The position numbers were made by a program, and so were the translations under genes. Positions 27,123 through 36,319 of a stretch of 64,000 nucleotides of DNA are shown piece after piece. The number at the start of each line of letters is the position of its first letter. The first letter of the stretch is position 1. The DNA is from an uncultured Eubacteriales bacterium (GTDB taxonomy: Bacteria; Bacillota; Clostridia; Lachnospirales; Lachnospiraceae). The stretch spans positions 62,001-126,000 of the forward strand of contig UQCD01000004.1 in assembly GCA_900539455.1 (NCBI GenBank), written 5' to 3'. The notes beneath the pieces were generated by a model. It made no database searches. It was not told the origin of the DNA and saw only the letters and a list, made by a program, of their open reading frames with translations.

Positions 27123-27186
27123 TTCTTCTCCTTGAATTTAATTCAATTTTAGTATCTTATACTTTATAATAACTAGACATCTTTTT

Positions 27187-27216
27187 ATTATAACACAAGC
27201 ATAACGCAAATGTAAA
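27187..27216 (-). promoter_or_regulatory. Predicted pheA promoter
   Basis: On the minus strand, TTTACA (27211-27216), an 18-nt spacer and TATAAT (27187-27192) lie about 65 bp before the pheA start. Confidence 0.65.
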
Positions 27217-27296
27217 TTATTTGATTTTACTTCAACATTGACACTTTATGTGATAATATTATGTGGTTAATGTTTATAATACTGTGAGGAAATAAA

Positions 27297-28109
27297 ATGG
27301 ATAAAATAAATATAAACAACTTAAAAATATTTGCTCATCATGGTGTACTTGCTGAGGAAAAAAGGAATGGCCAATACTTTTTTGTATCCGCTACATTATT
27401 TGTCGATACCTATAAGGCTGGTATAAATGATGACTTAACTCTCACTGTCAACTATGATGAGGTTAGTCACTTAATTAATAATATTATGACTAATAATACC
27501 TATGACCTGATAGAAACTGCTGCCAATGTAATTGCTGCTTCTATTTTAAAAGCCTATGAATTAGTAAATGAAGTGCTTATTACAATAAAAAAGCCTTCTG
27601 CACCTATCGCTTTAGATTTTGAAGATGTGTCCGTTTGTGTACACAAAAAATATCATACTGCCTATGTTGCATTAGGCTCAAATCTTGGAGATAGTAAAAA
27701 ATATTTAGATAATGCTGTTTTAGCAATAAAAGATAATGAATTTATACGCAAGGTCTGCGTATCCTCATATATAAAAACTGCCCCTTACGGCTATACTGAC
27801 CAGCCCGACTTTCTAAATGCCTGTATGGTCTTTGAAACTATTTACACTCCACTTGAATTACTGGATTTTCTACAAAGCTTGGAAAATGCTGCTAATAGAG
27901 TTCGTCAGATACATTGGGGACCTAGAACCTTAGACCTGGATATACTTTTCTATGACGATATAGCTATGTACACAGAAAGACTTAAAATTCCTCACCCAGA
28001 AATACAAAAGCGTGACTTTGTATTAAAGCCACTTATGGAATTAAATCCATATTTTATCCACCCTGTACTTGGAAAATCCATTAATACTCTGCTTGAGGAA
28101 TTAAAATAA
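27297..28109 (+). CDS. folK: Fused dihydroneopterin aldolase and HPPK (FolB-FolK)
   Basis: This bifunctional folate-pathway enzyme (270 aa) joins FolB (about 1-118) and FolK (about 121-270). FolB shows HHGVLAEEKRNGQYF and the active-site region NYDEV. FolK begins YVALGSNLGDSKKY and has the ATP/pterin motif WGPRTLDLDILFYDD. Together they convert dihydroneopterin to 6-hydroxymethyl-dihydropterin pyrophosphate, the substrate of the folP product encoded 1.2 kb away on the opposite strand. GAGG lies 7 bp before the ATG. folE is not in the window. Confidence 0.95.
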   Translation: MDKININNLKIFAHHGVLAEEKRNGQYFFVSATLFVDTYKAGINDDLTLTVNYDEVSHLINNIMTNNTYDLIETAANVIAASILKAYELVNEVLITIKKPSAPIALDFEDVSVCVHKKYHTAYVALGSNLGDSKKYLDNAVLAIKDNEFIRKVCVSSYIKTAPYGYTDQPDFLNACMVFETIYTPLELLDFLQSLENAANRVRQIHWGPRTLDLDILFYDDIAMYTERLKIPHPEIQKRDFVLKPLMELNPYFIHPVLGKSINTLLEELK

Positions 28110-28189
28110 GTCCATATCTTACCTTGTTTGAGAGGTCATACTAAAACCTGCAGGTTTTTAATAGTATACATAGTAGATATTTACTATTA

Positions 28190-28265
28190 AATAATGCCAG
28201 ACATTTTTTAACATAAAATGTAGTTTCAATACAGATTTTATGCTGAAATATTGTCTGGCATTATT
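28190..28265. terminator. Bidirectional hairpin (copy A of a three-member family) between folBK and a DUF5050 gene
   Basis: Perfect 14-bp arms (28190-28203 and 28252-28265), AATAATGCCAGACA and its complement, enclose a second inner stem CATAAAAT/ATTTTATG. It lies between convergent genes. The arm ends are related to hairpins at 30472-30550 and 59978-60042. Confidence 0.8.
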
Positions 28266-28290
28266 ACTTTATCTTTTCTCCACTCTTATT

Positions 28291-29298
28291 TTAGTTAAAG
28301 CTTACTGGCTGTGGCACTGATGCCCCAGCTATGCTAACCTTATACAAATATTCCTCTTTTCCTATCTTTTCAATATAAAACATATACTTTGATGTGATAG
28401 ATATGTTATAGCAATCTCCCTCTTTTATAACTGTTAAATTATCACCGTTTGTATCTATTTTTACCAGCTTATGGTCATCTACTGAATTTTCTGCCTGATA
28501 AAATATTACATTTTTATCCTCTGATATATTATAGCTCACACAACTATCCTCTGTAAGCACCTGTGTTTTTTCTGTACTTAAATTCATTTTTGTAAGCCTT
28601 CTGGAATTATCTAAGTCAATGTAATATAAATAGTTATTTAAAACTACTGGCAGATAAAAATTGCCCAGCTTATGAACAGTAATATTATCCGACTGGGTAT
28701 CCAGTTTCATAAGATTATGATTACCCGCCTCCTCTGGAAAATACACATTTCCATTGGAAATAGAAACTGGGGAATATGCTGTATCGCTGATTTTCTTATC
28801 CTCTTTGCCATCAATTTTTACTTTTCTAAGCTCAAATACCTTTTTGTCATTATAGCCTTGATAATATATATAGTTGCCTGTAAGTGCAATATTGGTAGAA
28901 ACGCCAGTATGTATTGGCTCGCCTTTGTCACTGCCCTTTTTCAATCTGAAAATGCCATAAAGGTTGCCTTTAAAAATTGTTTCTACTGCGTCCTTATTAT
29001 TAAATCTGGCATAATAAATATAATCTCCTGCTACATTTATGTAAGACACAATATCATCGCACACCTTTTCTGCCTTGCTGGCATCTAAGTCCATTTTATA
29101 CAGCTTATTATTATCATAAGGGTTGGCAAAATAAATATATCCGTCATTTTCGCAAAACAATCCACCAGTATTTAAATTTCCCGAAGTGTTTCCCACAACA
29201 TCATTATCATTGTACTTAAATCTGTTTAAATACATAGATAATCCTGTTCCAAGCACCACTAATACTATAACAACAACGGCAATTATCTTCTTTTTCAT
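28291..29298 (-). CDS. Membrane-anchored DUF5050 beta-propeller-like protein
   Basis: This protein (335 aa) has one N-terminal membrane segment or uncleaved signal (about 3-23) and an extracytoplasmic domain built of repeats of about 45 aa with the pattern YIYFANxxDNxKLYKMDLD, YIYYARF, YIYYQGYN and LYYIDLDNSRRLTKMNL. These are DUF5050-type repeats that likely form a beta-propeller. The function is unknown; it could be a surface binding or sensing protein. It starts 2 bp after the folP stop, so it is probably transcribed with folP, an unexpected partner. Confidence 0.8.
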   Translation of the reverse strand: MKKKIIAVVVIVLVVLGTGLSMYLNRFKYNDNDVVGNTSGNLNTGGLFCENDGYIYFANPYDNNKLYKMDLDASKAEKVCDDIVSYINVAGDYIYYARFNNKDAVETIFKGNLYGIFRLKKGSDKGEPIHTGVSTNIALTGNYIYYQGYNDKKVFELRKVKIDGKEDKKISDTAYSPVSISNGNVYFPEEAGNHNLMKLDTQSDNITVHKLGNFYLPVVLNNYLYYIDLDNSRRLTKMNLSTEKTQVLTEDSCVSYNISEDKNVIFYQAENSVDDHKLVKIDTNGDNLTVIKEGDCYNISITSKYMFYIEKIGKEEYLYKVSIAGASVPQPVSFN

Positions 29299-29299
29299 A

Positions 29300-30112
29300 C
29301 TAGGCTCCTAATATTTTTTTTGTCATTTTCATTGCTCTGTAATTTTCTTTTACATCGTGAACTCTTATTATTGAACATCCCTTCATAACTCCCATTACAG
29401 TAGTTGCAACTGTTCCTTCTACCCTTTCTGTTACTGGCAAATCTAAAGTTAAGCCTATCATAGACTTTCTTGAAGTTCCAAGAAGAATTGGCAGACCTAA
29501 TTGGTGAAGCTTTTCAACATTATTCATTACCTTTAAATTGTCCTCGTAGGATTTTCCAAAGCCAATACCCGGGTCGCTTATCATCATCTCTATTTTAACC
29601 CCTGCCTTTAATCCAATATTAATGGATTCCTTAAGGTCTGCTATAACATCCTCTAGTAAATTTGTATATGGATTTTCCTCTAAATTTCTATTGTGCATTA
29701 TACAGCAAGGTACATTGGAAAGGGCTGCAACCTTCGCCATATCCTTGTCTGCCTTAAAGCCCCAAATATCGTTTATTAAATCTGCTCCTGCCTTAACTGC
29801 CTCTCCTGCAACCTTTGCCTTATAGGTATCAATAGATACCGGAACATCAAATCTTTCCTTTATAGCCTTAATATATGGCATAACTCTTTCGATTTCCTCA
29901 TCCTCGGTAACATGAATATAGCCCGGTCTTGTAGACTCACCACCTATATCTATAATGGCTGCACCCTCTTTTATCATTTCCTCTGTATGCTTTAGGGCAT
30001 TATCTAAGCTGTTCCACTTTCCTCCGTCAGAAAAGGAATCCGGAGTAACATTCAAAATCCCCATAATATAAGCACCATTTGTCAAATCAAACTCTTTATT
30101 TCCAATTTTCAT
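29300..30112 (-). CDS. folP: Dihydropteroate synthase
   Basis: FolP (270 aa) condenses 6-hydroxymethyl-dihydropterin pyrophosphate with p-aminobenzoate; it is the sulfonamide target. The two family signatures are clear: MGILNVTPDSFSDGG at about 17-31 and DIGGESTRPG near 55-64. Further motifs are the SIDTYKA loop and the RVHDVKEN C-terminal phosphate-binding region. The TIM barrel is complete. An extended -10 promoter lies about 60 bp upstream. Confidence 0.97.
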   Translation of the reverse strand: MKIGNKEFDLTNGAYIMGILNVTPDSFSDGGKWNSLDNALKHTEEMIKEGAAIIDIGGESTRPGYIHVTEDEEIERVMPYIKAIKERFDVPVSIDTYKAKVAGEAVKAGADLINDIWGFKADKDMAKVAALSNVPCCIMHNRNLEENPYTNLLEDVIADLKESINIGLKAGVKIEMMISDPGIGFGKSYEDNLKVMNNVEKLHQLGLPILLGTSRKSMIGLTLDLPVTERVEGTVATTVMGVMKGCSIIRVHDVKENYRAMKMTKKILGA

Positions 30113-30169
30113 AATTGTACCTCGTCTTTCATAATCTCATAAATTTCTAATCTGAAATTTGTCAGCCTC

Positions 30170-30178
30170 ATTATACCA
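30170..30178 (-). promoter_or_regulatory. Extended -10 promoter element of folP
   Basis: The minus strand reads TGGTATAAT, an extended -10 with a perfect TATAAT, about 58 bp before folP. No convincing -35 was found. A 7-bp inverted repeat (AAATTTC / GAAATTT, 30141-30160) lies just downstream of the likely transcription start. Confidence 0.55.
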
Positions 30179-30352
30179 TAAACCCACTACAAATATTAAC
30201 AACAATATAAATATCTGCACAAAAATCAAACGAAAATCTCATTTTTCACTAAAATAATCACATTTTCTTAATACTTACGCAAATATTTATATAAAAACCT
30301 CAATATTGTGTTCATACACCACTAACGGCATCGCCAAAATATTACACTTAAA

Positions 30353-30671
30353 ATATTTAGGGAATTTAAAAAAAGTTTTTGCCAAGAACTAACTTATAAG
30401 ACAATTTACTCTTATAAAGATATATCGAAGGCTTTTTTAGTTTTTCTTATAGGGTTCAGAAAAGATAATATAATAATGTCAGGCAATGTTTGAGCTTGTA
30501 AAATATCAGTTTTTACTAAACCTACAATGCGAGTTTTGCCTGACATTATTTAAAAAAAACTATCTTTTATGCACCCTATTAGAAAAACTTGAAAGCCTGA
30601 ACTAATATCTTTATAAGAGTAAATTGACTTATAAGTATGTTTTCAAACACTTTTTAAATTTCCCTAAATAT
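30353..30671. repeat. 319-nt quasi-palindrome made of an inverted copy of the folC 3' end
   Basis: The interval 30113-30628 holds no gene. Its right part and the last 43 bp of folC form a large imperfect inverted repeat centred near 30511. The arms match over their whole length with small gaps; the best block, 30392-30423 against 30605-30636, has 31 of 32 positions paired and contains the folC stop codon. The centre (30472-30550) is a hairpin with perfect 15-bp arms that belongs to the same family as 28190-28265 and 59978-60042. It probably ends the folC transcript. The left part (30179-30352) shows nothing recognisable. Confidence 0.85.
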
Positions 30672-31915
30672 GACAATGACCCAAATGCCACCGTCAATTC
30701 CTTCCCAGCCCCCTTAACCTTCTCACAAGCCTCTTTCATATTCCCACAAAAACTTACATTTTTATTATATTTTGCAATAACCTTTGCCAGCTCCCTGCCG
30801 TCTAAACCTCTGTTATTATTAGGAGTAATAGTAATAATTTCATCTGCTAGTCCACAAATAATACCACATTCCTTTTCATAATCCTTATCTGCCAAAACAC
30901 CCATAACAAACAGCTTTGCCGCTCCTCTAAAATTGTTTTCCAAGGTAGCTTTCAGCTTTATTATAGCGTCCGGATTATGAGCACCGTCTATATAAACCAG
31001 TGGTGCTTCACTTATTTTTTCAAAGCGTCCCGGAAGAAAAGCATTTTTAATGCCTTCTTTTATAAGCTCATCAGAAATATTAAAACAGATTTTTCCCTTT
31101 GGACTACTATAATTGTCATTTAAAGCTAAAATACTTTCTATTGCCAAAGCTACATTTTCGCTTTGGTAGCTGCCTATCATTTTAGTATTTAACTCATTAA
31201 ACACTTTTCCATTTGAGGCAATATATGTACCTTTTTCCAAATCGGCCCTGCTACTAATCCATAGGCTGCTATTTTTTTCGCTGGCAGTGCTTTTTATTAC
31301 ACTTATAGCCTCGTCATTACAGCCATTAGCTGCAACCGGAACATTTTCCTTAATTATTCCAGCCTTATGAGTAGCTATTTCTTTTATAGTATTGCCCAAA
31401 AAAGCCATATGGTCATAACTTATTGAGGTAATAACAGATAATAAAGGCTTCTTACACACATTCGTAGCATCTAAGTCACCACCCATACCTGTTTCTATAA
31501 TGGCAGCATCAACCTTTTCATCAGCAAATATTTTAAAAGCTAAGGCTGTTTCCACCTCAAATATTGTAGGTGTAATATTACTGCCATTTAAGTATTCAAT
31601 ATGTGGCTTTACCTCCTCTACTGCTTTTGTAAAGGCTTCCTCAGAAATATTTTCTCCGTTAATTTTATACTTTTCCAGATATTCAAAAACCACTGGAGAA
31701 CTATATCTTGCTACCTTATATCCAGCAGCCAGAAGTACCTCCTCTATGTAGGTAATAGTTGAGCCTTTACCATTTGTACCTGCCACATGAATAACATTAA
31801 GCTTATCCTGTGGATTGTCAAGTCTTTCTAACAGACTCTCTATGTTTTCTAGTCCCAGTACACTTCCATATCTACTCAAGCCATCTATATATTCTTTTGC
31901 TGATAAAAAATCCAT
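30629..31915 (-). CDS. folC: Folylpolyglutamate synthase / dihydrofolate synthase
   Basis: FolC (428 aa) adds glutamates to folates and may also make dihydrofolate from dihydropteroate. The Mur-ligase-fold ATP site is HVAGTNGKGST at about 41-51; GMGGDLDATN, the TSISYDHMAFLG motif and the C-terminal DGAHNPDAI are all present. The ATG at 31915 follows AGAAGG and starts MDFLSAKEYIDGL as homologues do; it begins 1 bp after the parC stop. The last 14 codons lie inside the large inverted repeat, but the ending GSLSYLGKFKK is normal for the family. Confidence 0.95.
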   Translation of the reverse strand: MDFLSAKEYIDGLSRYGSVLGLENIESLLERLDNPQDKLNVIHVAGTNGKGSTITYIEEVLLAAGYKVARYSSPVVFEYLEKYKINGENISEEAFTKAVEEVKPHIEYLNGSNITPTIFEVETALAFKIFADEKVDAAIIETGMGGDLDATNVCKKPLLSVITSISYDHMAFLGNTIKEIATHKAGIIKENVPVAANGCNDEAISVIKSTASEKNSSLWISSRADLEKGTYIASNGKVFNELNTKMIGSYQSENVALAIESILALNDNYSSPKGKICFNISDELIKEGIKNAFLPGRFEKISEAPLVYIDGAHNPDAIIKLKATLENNFRGAAKLFVMGVLADKDYEKECGIICGLADEIITITPNNNRGLDGRELAKVIAKYNKNVSFCGNMKEACEKVKGAGKELTVAFGSLSYLGKFKKCLKTYL

Positions 31916-31916
31916 A

Positions 31917-34358
31917 TTATACCTTCTTGGTACCCATAGCACCTCGTTTATTTGTTTTTAAGCTTCTAAGTTCTATTTCTTTGCCCTTTCTTTCAACTGT
32001 TTTTGTATCTCCCGCATCTAATACATAAACATTAGTTACATAATCATCTCCCTTAAGCTTAATACCCTTTACACCTATGGCTGCCTTTTTCTTCTTTGGA
32101 ATTTCCCTAAGTGGAAATCTAAGGAACATACCATTTGCAGTTTCAAGGACTACGATTTCATTGGTGTATATAGTTTCCTCTGGAGATAAATCAGAAGAAT
32201 TATCACTTGCAATTTCAGCATTTGTATCTGTTGCAATAATATCTACACCCATATCTGACATATCCATAAAGCTTTCTAAGGACATATCATATATTCCGTC
32301 ATCATATCCACCACTTAATGGCATAAACATATCCTCGTTTGTATCCTCTGCCTTTGTAGTAGTAGCATCTGTTAGAGAAATATTTACAACTAAATCGTCC
32401 TTTGACAGCTTTGTTGCAACAACTGTTTTCTTTGAAGCATCAAACTCTGAAGCGTCTACCAGCTTCATCATACCCTGCTTTGTAGTAAACAACAGTTTTC
32501 TTCCTTCAATTTCTAAGGCTGTACAAACATATACTATATTTTCATCACTACTGTCATAGTTGCCTAAATTGTCTAGCGGAGTTCCTTTATCCCTGAATTT
32601 GCCAAAAGGTACTTTTTCCAGCTTAATCTGATGTAAATTTCCATTGTCTGTAAATACATACAGCTTATCAGTATTTAAACATCTGATAATATATTTATTT
32701 TCGTTATTTACAGCCTCTTTATTTCTTTCATAGGTTGCCAAATCAATAGTCTTTGCATAAGAAAATCTATCCATGATAAAGACAACCTCCTGCTCTACGA
32801 ATTTTACTTCCTCGTATACAGCCTCTTTGCCGTCCTCAATAACAGTTTTTCTTTCAACACCGTAGGATTTTTTTATTTTTTCCAAATCCTTGATTATAGC
32901 CCGTGCCATTGCTTTTTTATTTCCAAGCAGCTCCTCATATTCAGCTATACGATTAACAATATCTGCATAATCCTTCTCTAAAGCTAAAATTTCAAGTCCG
33001 ATTAACTTGTATAATCTAAGCTCAAGTATTGCCTGTGCCTGTTTTGGAGTAAAGCAAAGCTGACTTGCATAAATTTCTGACTCTTTATTTTTAAATTTAA
33101 TATTATCAGTTTTTCCACTAATAAGACACTCTTTTGCGTCCTTTAAGCTATGTGAGCCTCTAAGTATTTCAATTATAAGGTCAATAATATTGCAGGCCTT
33201 AATAAGACCTTCCTTTATTTCCTTTTGCTCCAGCTCCTTGTTTAATAAAGTTGTATACTTTCTTGTATTTATTTCAAACTGAAAGTTAACATTATGCTTT
33301 ATAATATCTAAAACGCCTAAGGTTTCCGGCTTGCCCTCTGCAATAGCAAGCATATTTACACCAAAGGTATCCTCAAGCTTTGTTTTCTTATAGAGCATAT
33401 TTTTAATATTTTCTATATCAGCATTTTTCTTAAGCTCTAGTACAATTCTAATGCCTTCCTTTGAAGACTCATTAGAAATATCTAATATATCCGGTGCTTT
33501 TTTACTTTCCACTAAATCGCATATATCAGATATGAATTTTCCAATATTAGCGCCAATCATTGTATATGGAATTTCAGTAATAACCAGCTTATCTCTTTCA
33601 GATTTATTTTTAGCCGGCTCAAATATTACCTTTCCACGAAGCTTAATCTTTCCTGTTCCTGATTTGTATATATCTAAAAGCTCACTTTTATTTACAACAA
33701 TACCACCTGTTGGAAAATCTGGTCCCGGCATTATTTCCATAATTTCTTCAGTAGTAATATTTTCATTTTTCATATAGGCAATTACTGCATCTACTACCTC
33801 TGACAAATTATGTGTAGGAATACTGGTGGTCATACCTACAGCAATACCTTCAGCACCATTTATAAGAATATTAGGCACTCTTACAGGTAATACCACTGGC
33901 TCTTTTTCTGTTTCATCAAAGTTTGGCATAAAGTCTACAACATCTTTGTCTAAGTCTGCTAAATATGCCTCCTGTGTAAACTTCTTAAGCTTTGCCTCTG
34001 TGTAACGCATAGCAGCAGCTCCGTCACCTTCAATAGAGCCAAAGTTTCCATGACCGTCTACTAACGCCATACCCTTTTTAAAATCCTGAGATAAAACTAC
34101 TAAGGATTCATAAATAGAACTATCTCCGTGAGGGTGGTACTTACCCATTGTATCACCAACAATACGGGCTGATTTTCTATGAGGTTTATCATAATTCAAG
34201 CCCAGCTCATCCATCGCAAATAATACTCTTCTTTGTACCGGTTTTAAACCATCTCTTATATCAGGCAATGCTCTTTGACATATAACACTCATTGCATAGT
34301 CAATATAGGATTTTTGCATTACCTCCGAATATTCTGTTCTTATAATCTGTTCTGCCAT
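31917..34358 (-). CDS. parC: Type IIA topoisomerase subunit A (ParC/GyrA-like)
   Basis: This is the DNA-cleaving subunit (813 aa) of a type IIA topoisomerase. The breakage-reunion domain has RDGLKPVQRRVLFAM and the catalytic tyrosine in AAAMRYTEAKL (about residue 117). The C-terminal beta-pinwheel contains YTNEIVVLETANG and ends near KRGAMGTKK. The gyrase-specific GyrA box is not intact; its place has KKKKAAIGVKG, which favours a topoisomerase IV-like decatenase. Residues about 661-730 are an acidic, Met/Asp/Ser-rich insertion between pinwheel blades. Automated annotation may call it gyrA; linkage to parE rather than recF/dnaN supports a second enzyme. Confidence 0.9.
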   Translation of the reverse strand: MAEQIIRTEYSEVMQKSYIDYAMSVICQRALPDIRDGLKPVQRRVLFAMDELGLNYDKPHRKSARIVGDTMGKYHPHGDSSIYESLVVLSQDFKKGMALVDGHGNFGSIEGDGAAAMRYTEAKLKKFTQEAYLADLDKDVVDFMPNFDETEKEPVVLPVRVPNILINGAEGIAVGMTTSIPTHNLSEVVDAVIAYMKNENITTEEIMEIMPGPDFPTGGIVVNKSELLDIYKSGTGKIKLRGKVIFEPAKNKSERDKLVITEIPYTMIGANIGKFISDICDLVESKKAPDILDISNESSKEGIRIVLELKKNADIENIKNMLYKKTKLEDTFGVNMLAIAEGKPETLGVLDIIKHNVNFQFEINTRKYTTLLNKELEQKEIKEGLIKACNIIDLIIEILRGSHSLKDAKECLISGKTDNIKFKNKESEIYASQLCFTPKQAQAILELRLYKLIGLEILALEKDYADIVNRIAEYEELLGNKKAMARAIIKDLEKIKKSYGVERKTVIEDGKEAVYEEVKFVEQEVVFIMDRFSYAKTIDLATYERNKEAVNNENKYIIRCLNTDKLYVFTDNGNLHQIKLEKVPFGKFRDKGTPLDNLGNYDSSDENIVYVCTALEIEGRKLLFTTKQGMMKLVDASEFDASKKTVVATKLSKDDLVVNISLTDATTTKAEDTNEDMFMPLSGGYDDGIYDMSLESFMDMSDMGVDIIATDTNAEIASDNSSDLSPEETIYTNEIVVLETANGMFLRFPLREIPKKKKAAIGVKGIKLKGDDYVTNVYVLDAGDTKTVERKGKEIELRSLKTNKRGAMGTKKV

Positions 34359-34369
34359 TTTTTACCTCT

Positions 34370-36292
34370 TTAAATATCAAGTTCTGCATCATTTGCGTGT
34401 TCATAAATAAAGGAACGGCGTGGTGCTACTTCATTTCCCATTAACATTCCGGTTACCTCTGATGCCATTCTTGCATCCTCTATTTCTACCTGTTTTAATA
34501 TTCTGGTTTCCGGATTAAGTGTGGTTTCCCAAAGCTGGTCTGCGTCCATTTCTCCTAAACCTTTATATCTTTGCAGGGTAAAGCTTTCTGTATGTGTTTT
34601 TCTATATTTTTCTAAAGCTTTATCATCATACAGATATTGACCCTTTCCCTTTTTAGGAACAACCTTGTACAAAGGAGGTGTCGCCAGATATACATGTCCT
34701 TCATTAATAAGTTCTGGCATAAATCTATAAAAGAAGGTAAGCAGTAATGTTGCAATATGCGCTCCGTCTACATCAGCATCAGTCATAATAATAATTTTGT
34801 TATATCTAAGCTTTGATATATCAAAATCATTTCCGTAGCCCTCTGAAAAGCCACAGCCAAAGGAATTAATCATTGTTTTTATTTCTGCATTGGCTAATAC
34901 CTTATCCATAGTTGCTTTTTCAACATTAAGTATTTTTCCTCGTATTGGAAGTATCGCCTGTGTTCTTCTGTTTCTGGCTGTCTTTGCCGAACCGCCAGCA
35001 GAATCACCCTCTACTATAAACACTTCACATTCACTAGGATTTCTGCTTTCGCAATTTGCCAGCTTTCCGTTACTGTCTATTGAAAACTTTGGTTTTGACA
35101 AAAGGTTAGTTTTTGCCTTTTCCTCTGCCTTTCTGATTTTCGCAGATTTTTCAGCGCAGGAAATAACCTTTTTCAGATTATCCAAATTTTTATCAAAATA
35201 AAGCTGTAATTCTTCTCCGACCACATCTGCTGTTACTCTTCCAGCGTCCGGATTATCCAGCTTTGTCTTTGTCTGTCCCTCAAATCTTGGGTCAGGGTGC
35301 TTTATGGCAACAACTGCTGTCATACCACATCTAACATCCTGTCCGGTAAAATTATTGTCCTTATCCTTTAATATTCCCAGCTCTCTTGCATACTGATTTA
35401 TAACAGTAGTAAACTTTGTTTTAAAGCCTGTAATATGTGTTCCACCCTCCTGTGTGTATATGTTATTACAAAAGCCCATTATATTTTCCTGAAACTCGTC
35501 CACATACTGAAAGGCAGCCTCTATTTCCATACCATCCTGACTTCTTTTAAAATAAACTACATCACAGACAGCTTCTTTTCCTGCATCTATGTCCTTTACA
35601 TATGCCTTAAGTCCTTCTGGCTCGTGATATGTAATATTTTCCTCTTCATCATATCTTTTATTTATAAATTTAATAGTAAGCTCTGGATTTAAGTACGCAG
35701 TTTCGTGTAATCTGCTCTTTATTGCATCAGCCTTAAAATATGTTTTTTCAAAAATTTCCTTATCCGGCAGAAAGGTAACCTTAGTTCCTGTATCATTTTT
35801 TCTACATGTACCCACCTGTTTTAAATCATACATAATCTTTCCGCGCTCATAACGCTGGTTATATACAATTCCATCTCTTTTAACAGTTACCTCTAACCAT
35901 TCTGAAAGAGCATTAACTACTGACGCACCTACACCGTGAAGACCACCGGATATTTTATATCCTCCATCTCCAAACTTTCCTCCTGCGTGAAGCACTGTAA
36001 ATACCACCTCAACTGCTGGTCTGCCGGTTTTTTCATTTATTCCTACCGGAATACCTCTACCGTTATCACAAATAGTAGCTGTACCATCCTTTTCCAAAGT
36101 AACTGTAATTTCTCCACAATAGCCTGCCAAATGCTCGTCTACTGAATTATCTACTATTTCATAGATAAGATGATTTAATCCCTTAGTTGAAACACTACCA
36201 ATATACATACCCGGCCTTACACGCACTGCTTCTAAGCCTTCAAGAATTGCAATACTATTAGCATCATATGTATTTGTTACCTTTCCTGCCAT
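34370..36292 (-). CDS. parE: Type IIA topoisomerase subunit B (ParE/GyrB-like)
   Basis: This is the ATPase subunit (640 aa) paired with the A subunit 11 bp downstream. The GHKL ATPase region has EIVDNSVDEHLAG, NGRGIPV and GLHGVGASVVNALS. The QTKTKL loop that contacts ATP is followed by DNPDAGRVTADVV where most GyrB proteins have GNSEVR. The Toprim domain carries VEGDSAGGSAK and ADVDGAHI with the metal-binding acids; PLYKV and RYKGLGEM are also present. Length matches GyrB/ParE of Gram-positives. AAAGGAG precedes the start. Confidence 0.92.
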   Translation of the reverse strand: MAGKVTNTYDANSIAILEGLEAVRVRPGMYIGSVSTKGLNHLIYEIVDNSVDEHLAGYCGEITVTLEKDGTATICDNGRGIPVGINEKTGRPAVEVVFTVLHAGGKFGDGGYKISGGLHGVGASVVNALSEWLEVTVKRDGIVYNQRYERGKIMYDLKQVGTCRKNDTGTKVTFLPDKEIFEKTYFKADAIKSRLHETAYLNPELTIKFINKRYDEEENITYHEPEGLKAYVKDIDAGKEAVCDVVYFKRSQDGMEIEAAFQYVDEFQENIMGFCNNIYTQEGGTHITGFKTKFTTVINQYARELGILKDKDNNFTGQDVRCGMTAVVAIKHPDPRFEGQTKTKLDNPDAGRVTADVVGEELQLYFDKNLDNLKKVISCAEKSAKIRKAEEKAKTNLLSKPKFSIDSNGKLANCESRNPSECEVFIVEGDSAGGSAKTARNRRTQAILPIRGKILNVEKATMDKVLANAEIKTMINSFGCGFSEGYGNDFDISKLRYNKIIIMTDADVDGAHIATLLLTFFYRFMPELINEGHVYLATPPLYKVVPKKGKGQYLYDDKALEKYRKTHTESFTLQRYKGLGEMDADQLWETTLNPETRILKQVEIEDARMASEVTGMLMGNEVAPRRSFIYEHANDAELDI

Positions 36293-36319
36293 TTTTCTGC
36301 TCCTTTATATCAAGTTAAG

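Noticed and set aside
27238..27280. TTGACA at 27238 and TATAAT at 27275 upstream of folBK as one promoter
   Set aside because: The spacing is 31 nt, far from 16-18, and the TATAAT is too close to the ribosome site. The real promoter could not be placed.
30353..30671. Insertion sequence or transposon remnant at the folC 3' end
   Set aside because: No transposase frame, no clear target-site duplication, and the right arm is native folC sequence; an inverted duplication explains it better.
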